A stretch of 64,000 bases of DNA, taken from assembly GCF_003952345.1 (NCBI RefSeq), contig NZ_CP034433.1, forward strand, positions 2,480,001 to 2,544,000, written 5' to 3'. Shown here piece by piece: positions 57,598 through 64,000 of the stretch. This DNA comes from Iodobacter ciconiae (GTDB taxonomy: Bacteria; Pseudomonadota; Gammaproteobacteria; Burkholderiales; Chitinibacteraceae). A model generated the notes under the pieces. That model worked only from the letters and a program-made list of their open reading frames with translations, did not search any database and was not told the origin of the DNA. Every line of letters starts with the position of its first letter. Position 1 is the stretch's first letter. A program made the position numbers and the translations under genes.

Positions 57598-58173
57598 TTA
57601 GGCAGCAATACCGAAAGAACGAGCCAAAGGTGCTAAGCCGCCGGCAAAGCCCTGGCCTACCGCTTTGAATTTCCATTCGGAGCCAGCACGGTAGATTTCA
57701 CCAAAAACCATGGCTGTTTCTGTAGAGCTGTCTTCTGACAAGTCATAACGCGCGATTTCTTTATCGCCATTGGCATCAAGGCAGCGGATATACGCTTTAC
57801 CTACCATACCAAAGTTCTGCTTACGCGCTTCAGCATCATGGATGGTTACACCAACGGTGATTTTTTCAATCTCGGCAGGCACTAAAGCCAGGTCAATCAC
57901 GATTTTTTCATCATCACCTTCACCCTGGCCGCTGGTGTTGTCACCTGCATGAGTCACCGAACCATCGGTCGATTTCAGATTATTGTAAAAAATGAAGTCA
58001 GAATCAGCACGAACCTTGCCGTCGGCCTTAAGCATGAAAGCACTGCCATCCAGATCGAAAGCAGAGCCATCGGTAACGCGTGGATCCCAGCCCAGACCAA
58101 TCACCAACTTTTTGAGGGAAGGCGCTTCTTTACTCAGATTGACGTTGCCGCCTTTTTGCAGACTAATAGCCAT
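57598..58173 (-). CDS. terD: TerD-family calcium-binding protein
   Basis: 191-residue single TerD domain, closest in style to TerD/Ter[19 protein letters not shown] begins the domain; calcium ligands are in [14 protein letters not shown] and [20 protein letters not shown], intact. AAGGAG seven bases before the ATG gives a strong start, as for the other terD here. It opens the downstream half of the cluster after a 431-bp gap, so a promoter is probably located there. Confidence 0.95.
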   Translation of the reverse strand: MAISLQKGGNVNLSKEAPSLKKLVIGLGWDPRVTDGSAFDLDGSAFMLKADGKVRADSDFIFYNNLKSTDGSVTHAGDNTSGQGEGDDEKIVIDLALVPAEIEKITVGVTIHDAEARKQNFGMVGKAYIRCLDANGDKEIARYDLSEDSSTETAMVFGEIYRAGSEWKFKAVGQGFAGGLAPLARSFGIAA

Positions 58174-58604
58174 GAACGAAACTCCTTAAAAAAATGAACG
58201 ATACGCCTTACAAAAACCGGCGAAGCTTTTACAACATATGAAACTGGATAATATCGACAAAGCCAGCTGGCAAAACATTTTCACCAAAAGCCGCTTCAGC
58301 AACAAACGCCCTACTTAGAATCTGTTCACTTGAAAGCATTTTCAAGTGAAGCCGGGTAATTTATCTTATTAACTTATCATAAACCCCACATTCAACAGGA
58401 AAACAAACCCGGATAAACCCGCTGGCTGCCAAACTTGTTTTTTGTCAGGCGCTGGCTTACAAAAGACAGGACAAGAACATAATAGTTCCATACATACCTA
58501 CTTTTTACGTCCTGATCAGTAATACCCAGCCAGATCAATACTCTAGGCCCGTGCAAAACTAAACCTTTAGCGCCAGCTTTTCAGGAACGCTCATTCAAAA
58601 CACT
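58174..58604. other. Long gap upstream of terD with a hairpin
   Basis: 431 bp without a gene. A perfect 9-bp stem (CACTTGAAA at 58327-58335, TTTCAAGTG at 58340-58348, loop GCAT) lies about 155 bp upstream of the terD start and could be an operator or attenuator. The promoter of the terD half of the cluster is expected here; candidate -10/-35 pairs are too weak to assign. Confidence 0.5.
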
Positions 58605-60101
58605 CTAACGAGCCCCGCCCACCATCTGCACCACCACCAGACGCCCTCCTTCAGCCTTATCCAGCAGAATTTGCTGACCATCTTTCAGCTCAAGTTTGCC
58701 GCCTATGGCAATAATCTGTTTGGTCACCACATCCATTAAACCAGGCAGCCCTACATTAAAAATCCACCATACATTGCGATAAAAAATAAAGTAAGCCACT
58801 CGCGACTTGTGCTCATCAGCCAGCTTTTCATTCGGGGCCAGTAAATAATTAGCGTGCCAAGGGTAAAGCGATTGCCCTTCCCAAACCAATAACCGGTGAT
58901 TATCAGGACGGAACTGCCCTTCTTGCCTGGATGAATACAGATTAAGCACCGGCAGCTGCCCATGGTAAGCCGAACCACAAAACGGGCATGCAGGCTGGGT
59001 GGAGTTATCAAATACAAACCATTTTTGCTCACAGCGGCAGGGCAGCACCAGATCAATGGTTTTAAGCAGCGCCGTTTCCCAATCATTGGCCGACGGGCGC
59101 AGATTGGGCTGATGCAGGCCATCAACAAATGCCTGCGTAAACAGTGGTGTCAGATAAGGGCCAGTCAAGGTATAGGGCAACTTGCTGCTGTCTGCCCATG
59201 GCAGCTCGGCAGGCTTGGCATCAGCCAGAAGAATGCGATTACTTGCATCTACGGGGTGCTCGACAAACAGGGCCTGCTCGCCCATAGACAGTGCTTCATC
59301 CCGCTGCTCATCATGCATATCGTGCACTTTGCCGCCGCGCAAAGGGTGGCGATACAGCAGATACATATAGATCAGCACGGCCAGCGCATGCTGGTCTGTT
59401 TCGCGGCGCGGCAAATTGCGCTGCGGATCGCCCTTGGCCAAATGGCTGGTGCTCACCACTTCCGGAGCAATAAAATCAGGCGTACCCACCACATCGGGCG
59501 GATATCGCCCCGGCACCACCAGGCCATCCACATCAATCACGCAGGCAAAGCCCCCCGACGGATCGACCAGCACGTTCTTATAAGACAAATCAGAATGCGC
59601 CAGCCCCGCCATATGCATACGGCGCACAGCACGGGCAATCAATACGCCAATTTTTAAATAGCTAAGCCAGTCACCCAGCTCGCGCTGATCGACAAAACGC
59701 TGACGCAAACTGGCTGCAGCAAACCATTTTCCTTCTTTTTCCTTGCCCTTGATCTCAAGCATGTCATGATTTTTGGAGCCAAATTCAAAGAAAAAATGTG
59801 CAGGATAAGTTGGGGCGATTAAACCGAGTTTGCCTTCATATTCCAAAAGCGCAGTTGGCCAGCAAAACAGGTTTTTCCAGTAATCCCCGCCCGCCTGATT
59901 AAAAATCCCCTCGCGATATTTGCCGATAATCATCTGCAGCCGCTCCAGCGCCTGAGCGTCCTGCTTATTCTTATAAAACGCCACCACGTAAGACTTATCC
60001 GGCGAAAAATAAACCTCCTTCATCGCCCCGGAAGCAATCATCTCATCCACAAACTCAACCTGCTGCCCATCCAGCGTGCGGCACTGAATCACCTTCGCCA
60101 T
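58605..60101 (-). CDS. Ter-cluster protein kinase with C-terminal zinc ribbon
   Basis: 498 residues. Residues 20-345 are a eukaryotic-like protein kinase: catalytic loop H169-S-D-L-S-Y-K-N176, the DFG-position segment D190-V-D-G193 and an APE-like APEVV near 212. A zinc ribbon follows (C355, C357, C372, C375). The C-terminal 110 residues are unrecognised. No transmembrane segment, so cytoplasmic. Pairing with the PP2C gene 309 bp upstream and the two TerY proteins forms the phospho-signalling triad (TerY-phosphatase-kinase) described for Ter systems. Confidence 0.9.
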   Translation of the reverse strand: MAKVIQCRTLDGQQVEFVDEMIASGAMKEVYFSPDKSYVVAFYKNKQDAQALERLQMIIGKYREGIFNQAGGDYWKNLFCWPTALLEYEGKLGLIAPTYPAHFFFEFGSKNHDMLEIKGKEKEGKWFAAASLRQRFVDQRELGDWLSYLKIGVLIARAVRRMHMAGLAHSDLSYKNVLVDPSGGFACVIDVDGLVVPGRYPPDVVGTPDFIAPEVVSTSHLAKGDPQRNLPRRETDQHALAVLIYMYLLYRHPLRGGKVHDMHDEQRDEALSMGEQALFVEHPVDASNRILLADAKPAELPWADSSKLPYTLTGPYLTPLFTQAFVDGLHQPNLRPSANDWETALLKTIDLVLPCRCEQKWFVFDNSTQPACPFCGSAYHGQLPVLNLYSSRQEGQFRPDNHRLLVWEGQSLYPWHANYLLAPNEKLADEHKSRVAYFIFYRNVWWIFNVGLPGLMDVVTKQIIAIGGKLELKDGQQILLDKAEGGRLVVVQMVGGAR

Positions 60102-60151
60102 ACCTAACTCCTGATTGCCTGCTGCAAAATAATCCCAGATATTGATGCCTT

Positions 60152-60394
60152 AAACCCAAATCTTGAACCACGGAGTTTGGGAGGGTACAAAAGGCCATGG
60201 AAAAAACCTTTAGGGTGTGCAGGTTTTTATGCCCACGCATTTATGCGCCACTCACCGAGAGTGAGTGGCCCTGTGTCTTCCCTACTGTTTTGTTTCTTAT
60301 GCGCAAAAAAAGGGAAATAGAGAAAACTCAGCCTTGAGTTTTCTCCATGAAACTCCGTGTTCTCTGTGCCCTCCATGGTTCAAGATTTGGGTTT
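60152..60394. repeat. Palindromic dispersed element with 22-bp ends
   Basis: Left end AAACCCAAATCTTGAACCAC then GG (60152-60173) and right end CCATGGTTCAAGATTTGGGT then TT (60373-60394) are inverted repeats with one mismatch. Two inner hairpins are seen: GCCACTCAC/GTGAGTGGC (60247-60269) and AGAAAACTCA/TGAGTTTTCT (60321-60344). It fills the whole gap between the PP2C and kinase genes, and its parts recur at 61801-61926, 49645-49668 and, weakly, near 6430. Confidence 0.7.
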
Positions 60395-60410
60395 TAGCAG
60401 ATACCCCAAC

Positions 60411-61688
60411 TCAAGCCCAAAGCAGCGTCATGCTCCGGTCATCATGATGGCCGGGGATGAAAAAACCCATCCAGTCCAGCAGGCTTTGTTCCGGGTGTTC
60501 TGCCACAAGGCTTGGGGCGATTTCGTCCCAGAGGGCATTCCATTTATCAGCGCTGACGAGGCCTTTATCAGTTTCAAATTTGGGGTCAGAAATGCCGTCA
60601 CTCATCAAAATCACCGCCGAAATATCGGTATAACGGCCAATTTTTATCCGCTGTGCAAAGCGATCAGAAGCCAGAGCAGCCCGATCTAGAAAGCGCGTTT
60701 GGCCTGCAAATTCACCACTATCGGGCAGGCCCATCAGCCGCACTTTGCCTCGCGGCCCATAAGCGGCGATCGCCCCGTCTCCGATCCAGAAGGTGGCCAA
60801 AAAGAGTTGCCCACCTTCCCGCTTCACTGCCGCTGCTAACAGGGTGCTCGCATAGTCCTTGGCGTCGCTTTGCTGTGATATTGCGGCTTGCTCTATGGCG
60901 TCCACCGCCAAAGTAGCTGCATCGTAAAATACAGAATGAAACTGCCCACCGATTTGCCCGCTAATGGATTCTGGATCAGCATCCCAAGCTTGCAAGGCAT
61001 GGTTGATGCTGGCTCCAAGATCCGCTTTTAAAACAGTCAGCAAATATTCCCCGGCAGTCTCTACCGCCAGCTTTGAGCCATAGCGGGAATACCTGGCACT
61101 GCCAGCGCCATCGGCCACCAGCAACACGCTCCAGCCCGATGCGGCGTCGTGCTGCACAAAAAAATCATCGTCTCTGAACAGGCCTGCATGTTCGTGCGAG
61201 CGGCCACGGCGGCTGGCGGCGGCGATTTTTAAATCACCCTCATTGATTGCCTGCGTGGCGCTATGCGGCTTAGGGTAAATCGCATCACTGGCTGGCTCAT
61301 TGATTTGCCACAGGCTGCGCGGATCAGGATTCACCAGCAGCACGCATTGTCCTGCACGCCAGTGCACGCCATCGGCTGACCACTGAAAGGTGATGAGATG
61401 ATCTCCAGCGACGTTGGGCTGCCCCAGCAATTCTCCTTGCTCGCTCAAAGTCAGTGCCAGAGCGGCAGGTAAGACGATCTCTTTAAACTGCAAGGCCCGA
61501 CCATCGCCCCCAACTTCACGCAACTTGCCGCAATAAACCTGCCCCGCCTTAGCATTAGGCGCTTGAAAAACCACTCTGGGACTCAGCGGCTGGCTCGCCA
61601 CCGTGCCAGCAGGCGGTATTGCGCCGGGCTTATTGGATAAATGAATAGGAGCGGATTCAGGGGAATTTGCATCAGAAGGAAGGTGCAT
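60411..61688 (-). CDS. PP2C-type protein phosphatase with N-terminal beta domain
   Basis: 425 residues. The C-terminal PP2C domain (about 150-425) keeps the metal-binding motifs: ADGAGSARYS (D193, G194), FWIGDGAIAAYG (D304), MSDGISD (D364, D368) and the final HDDRSMTLL. The N-terminal part (about 40-125) looks like an Ig-like beta module (VLPAALALTLSEQGELLGQP), reminiscent of the He_PIG motif; this is an inference. It probably reverses the action of the adjacent kinase. Confidence 0.88.
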   Translation of the reverse strand: MHLPSDANSPESAPIHLSNKPGAIPPAGTVASQPLSPRVVFQAPNAKAGQVYCGKLREVGGDGRALQFKEIVLPAALALTLSEQGELLGQPNVAGDHLITFQWSADGVHWRAGQCVLLVNPDPRSLWQINEPASDAIYPKPHSATQAINEGDLKIAAASRRGRSHEHAGLFRDDDFFVQHDAASGWSVLLVADGAGSARYSRYGSKLAVETAGEYLLTVLKADLGASINHALQAWDADPESISGQIGGQFHSVFYDAATLAVDAIEQAAISQQSDAKDYASTLLAAAVKREGGQLFLATFWIGDGAIAAYGPRGKVRLMGLPDSGEFAGQTRFLDRAALASDRFAQRIKIGRYTDISAVILMSDGISDPKFETDKGLVSADKWNALWDEIAPSLVAEHPEQSLLDWMGFFIPGHHDDRSMTLLWA

Positions 61689-61800
61689 AGCCGTCTCGTG
61701 TATTCCCCGTTCAAATCAGTAGCGAGGAAAAATAAAGTTATCAGGGAGAACCGTATGAAGAATTGGGCACAAAGCTAAAGACAGCTGTTCGCCTTGCAAT

Positions 61801-61926
61801 AAAACCCAAATCTTGAAACACGGAGGGCACAGAGAACACGGAGTTTCACGGAGAAAACCTTGCTATGTTTTTCTCCGTGGCCCTCCGTGTTCTCCTGGAT
61901 CGAAGTGGCTTAAGATGTGGTTTTTT
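61801..61926. repeat. Second palindromic copy of the dispersed element
   Basis: Begins AAAACCCAAATCTTGAAACA then CGGAGGGCACAGAGAACACG, and ends in a partly complementary TTAAGATGTGGTTTTTT. The inner CACGGAGAAAAC / TTTTTCTCCGTG arms pair well. It fills most of the gap between the vWA/TerY-C gene and the PP2C gene. Confidence 0.65.
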
Positions 61927-61930
61927 GTCA

Positions 61931-62974
61931 TCACCCCCTCCCGCGCCCTACATCAAAGCCATCCTCGTCCCCTGAACAACTAAACGAGACTAATTTTTTG
62001 CACCAGGGGCAAAAGCCTTCTTCTGGGCCGTTGATGCACATGAGTTTCCCACAGCCACAGGCAGCAAAGGCGGTGAAGTTGCCGCAGTGCGGGCAGCCTG
62101 GGGTACCGATTAAATCTGCGCTATTTACTTTTAGATCCATTGCCCGTGGGTCGGACCAGATAAAATAATCTTCTTCCAGCGGATAGCAGCCCGCTATCTC
62201 GAAATGGGATACTTGCAGTTTAAAATCTCTGGTTGCCACATCCCGAATGGCCCGGTCATACTTCATCAAATAGGGTTTACGGGTTTTCTGGCAGCGCCCC
62301 ACCAAAGTGATGCAGGCTTCATCAGCCTGTTTGGAAGGAGGATTTTTGAAAATACGCATCAGGCTGGCGTCAATATTAGCCAGAGATTGCGCATCGCTTT
62401 CCCCGACGCTTTTGCTTTGCGCCACCACGGAAGCCGTTACCCAGTTAATAAACTTTTTGAAATCACCTTCCTGCGTGTCTTCAAACATCATGGCATTGTC
62501 GGTTAACCTGCCCAGTGTTTCAAAATCGACCGACTGGCCCAGCCCCACCGCAATCAGCGTGGCCTTTTTGGCGTATTTGGCATTCCAGCGATCAATAGCT
62601 GCGTTAGGATTATCGGTTGGGCGGCCATCGGTAAAAAGATAAACAATCGGCTTCCAATCACCTTTGCGATCAGGCGTAGTTTTAACCACACTGCTATCTA
62701 ACTCGGCCATGAGCGCTTCTAATGCCACGCCCAGGCTGGTTCCTCCGCCAAGTGGCAATTTAGGCGGGTAAAAAGAAACCAGCTCAACCAGGGGAGCAAT
62801 AGTTTTAGCCACACCCGCAAAGGCAATCACCGAGATATAAACGGTTTCCAGGGCATGAGGGTCTGTTCTGAGTGCACGGACAATAGCTTGCAGACCGTCT
62901 TCCATTTTCTGCAGGCTGTCGCCCACCATTGATTCGGAACAATCCAAAACAAAAAATACCGGTAATCTGCGCAT
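61931..62974 (-). CDS. TerY-type vWA protein with C-terminal zinc domain
   Basis: 347 residues. The vWA domain (1-200) has an intact MIDAS: D11-C-S13-E-S15, the Thr in GGGTSLGVAL and FTDGRPTDN. The C-terminal 130 residues carry a cysteine-rich module (CPHCG, CGCGKLMC, CPWC) matching the TerY-C type zinc domain. vWA proteins of Ter clusters are proposed to act as metal-dependent adaptors for the kinase/phosphatase pair. Confidence 0.9.
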   Translation of the reverse strand: MRRLPVFFVLDCSESMVGDSLQKMEDGLQAIVRALRTDPHALETVYISVIAFAGVAKTIAPLVELVSFYPPKLPLGGGTSLGVALEALMAELDSSVVKTTPDRKGDWKPIVYLFTDGRPTDNPNAAIDRWNAKYAKKATLIAVGLGQSVDFETLGRLTDNAMMFEDTQEGDFKKFINWVTASVVAQSKSVGESDAQSLANIDASLMRIFKNPPSKQADEACITLVGRCQKTRKPYLMKYDRAIRDVATRDFKLQVSHFEIAGCYPLEEDYFIWSDPRAMDLKVNSADLIGTPGCPHCGNFTAFAACGCGKLMCINGPEEGFCPWCKKLVSFSCSGDEDGFDVGRGRG

Positions 62975-63034
62975 GGTTTTGCTCTTTTAATTAAATGTAT
63001 CGCTTAAATAGCTACGCGTTGACTAACGCCTGCC

Positions 63035-63673
63035 CTACAGAACAAGATGAATTTCTGCGGGGGGTGGCGGTAAAGCCACATCATTGGCAACACCGGCGCT
63101 GTTGCTGCCCATGGCAACGCTGGCAGAGACCCATTTAAAAAAGCCAGTAAACGCCGAGGCATCCAGAGTATCCAGCGTCACCACACGATCTGTAAGCTCC
63201 AACAGATATTCCTGCTTGGCTTTGGGGCCTGCGGCACAGGCAATGATGGCCCCGAACTGACACTGTTTAATCGCAGGAATCGCTTGCCTGAAGGCATGCA
63301 GATCAGAGGGGCTGCCATCGGTCATTAAAAACATCAGCGGGCGCCAGTCGCCTTTTTCATCTTCGCTGCTTTTTTGCACATCGCGCTCAAGGCACTCAAG
63401 CAGCAGCTCTAAAGCAGCGCCCATAAAGGTAGCTCCGGCGCTGGGGGAGCTCACTTCCTGCAACTGCACATCGGCCAGAGGCGTTAATGGCAGATATTCA
63501 CGTGCTTCCAAATCGAAAGTAATAATCGACAGAGCCACACTTTCCAGAGCGTAAGGATCTTGTCTTAAAGCGCTAAGCATGGCCTGCAAGCCCACATTCA
63601 CCGAGTGAATAGGCTCGCCACGCATGGAACCGGATGTATCAAGAAGAATATAAACAGGAAGACGTCGGCTCAT
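63035..63673 (-). CDS. terY: TerY vWA-domain protein
   Basis: 212-residue, single vWA domain, the usual TerY size. The MIDAS is intact (D12-T-S14-G-S16; Thr in SAGATFMGAAL; LMTDGSPSD). It ends in a Pro-rich tail. A paralogue with an added zinc domain lies 60 bp downstream. Start ATG at 63673. Confidence 0.92.
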   Translation of the reverse strand: MSRRLPVYILLDTSGSMRGEPIHSVNVGLQAMLSALRQDPYALESVALSIITFDLEAREYLPLTPLADVQLQEVSSPSAGATFMGAALELLLECLERDVQKSSEDEKGDWRPLMFLMTDGSPSDLHAFRQAIPAIKQCQFGAIIACAAGPKAKQEYLLELTDRVVTLDTLDASAFTGFFKWVSASVAMGSNSAGVANDVALPPPPAEIHLVL

Positions 63674-63796
63674 GATGCTCTCTATAAGGGGCGCTCATTA
63701 ACAGATCACCCACATATTTTCATTTATGCCGGGGCCACGTTTAAACATCAGGCTCCCGGCCGCACAAAAAATACGATCCACTCAATGAATACAGAT

Positions 63797-64000
63797 TCAA
63801 CTGTACTGTTTTAACCACTCAACAAATGAATCTGATTGCGATGGTGCACCAATTGCGTTGAATTTCCAGCCGCCAGCCTCACGAATTAATTCGGCAAACA
63901 GCAAGGAGCGGCAATTTTCATACTGAGCACCACCAGATAAATCAAAGCGCACCATTTCCCGGCCTTTACCATCTTCAGCCCGGATAAAGGCATTTTGCAC
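63797..64000 (-). CDS. TerD-like protein, C-terminal fragment (5' end outside window)
   Basis: Last 67 residues of a protein whose frame stays open to the window edge. The pattern NAFIRAEDGKGREMVRFDLS, LLFAELIREAGGWKFNAIG, then FVEWLKQYS at the end matches the C-terminal part of a TerD domain as in the complete TerD proteins of this cluster. It is the first visible gene of the Ter operon, so the island continues beyond the window. Confidence 0.8.
   Translation of the reverse strand: MQNAFIRAEDGKGREMVRFDLSGGAQYENCRSLLFAELIREAGGWKFNAIGAPSQSDSFVEWLKQYS

Noticed and set aside
47203..64000. Claim of proven tellurite resistance
   Set aside because: Ter families are named for tellurite but most chromosomal clusters have other or unknown roles; sequence alone cannot show resistance.
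1..64000. CRISPR array, tRNA or rRNA genes
   Set aside because: No regularly spaced repeats of CRISPR type and no tRNA or rRNA sequence were recognised on either strand; repeats seen are isolated palindromes.

Overview
This 64 kb window looks like chromosome of a betaproteobacterium of the order Neisseriales, probably Chromobacteriaceae and perhaps Iodobacter-like. That placement is an inference from protein character and gene order (LysM/dprA/topA divergent from def-fmt-htpX-rsmB-DUF4390-ntrY-ntrX, then trkA-trkH); no rRNA or tRNA gene is present to confirm it. Most genes are dense, moderately GC-rich and in short co-directional operons, with accessory islands between them.

Layout. 1-8.9 kb: envelope module with an alpha-2-macroglobulin (CTEQ thioester; its 5' end runs off the window), a YigZ/IMPACT protein and penicillin-binding protein 1C. 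8.9-12.3 kb: small accessory island with a MITE-like inverted-repeat element, an AT-rich CBS-domain protein carrying a C-terminal HEPN-type RxxxxH motif, and an IS3-family element with a programmed -1 frameshift site. 12.3-19.7 kb (minus strand): GAF/PAS/GGDEF/EAL protein, topA, dprA and a LysM protein broken by a nine-base homopolymer. 19.9-32.0 kb (plus strand): def, fmt, htpX, rsmB, DUF4390, ntrY, ntrX (with a degenerate AAA+ domain), a TPR protein, trkA, trkH. 32.0-36.5 kb: repeat-rich gap, LysE-type exporter, an orphan MetQ-like binding protein, a DUF1275 membrane protein and a VanZ protein. 36.5-40.5 kb: polyamine ABC transporter (potABCD-like). 41.2-46.7 kb: an HD-GYP plus EAL pair of c-di-GMP phosphodiesterase-type genes, dgt, a small lipoprotein and ompW.

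47.2-64.0 kb: the most notable region, a large Ter (tellurium/stress response) island. A TerC/DUF475 membrane protein converges on at least fourteen minus-strand genes. In transcription order these are: a TerD-like fragment at the window edge, two TerY-type vWA proteins, a PP2C phosphatase, a protein kinase with a zinc ribbon, TerD, a TerD-vWA fusion, an AIM24/TIGR00266 protein, a second TerD, then a tightly coupled biosynthetic block (ATP-grasp, PRTase-TRSP, HAD, StiP-type PRTase with PELOTA-like tail, CitE-like lyase), and finally TerA. The combination matches the Ter-linked systems described comparatively by Anantharaman, Iyer and Aravind, which were proposed to make a nucleoside-like metabolite and to couple calcium-binding TerD proteins to phospho-signalling. 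The chemistry in this organism is inferred, not shown.

Several dispersed palindromic repeat families lie in the gaps, including inside the Ter island. No CRISPR array, rRNA or tRNA gene was recognised.
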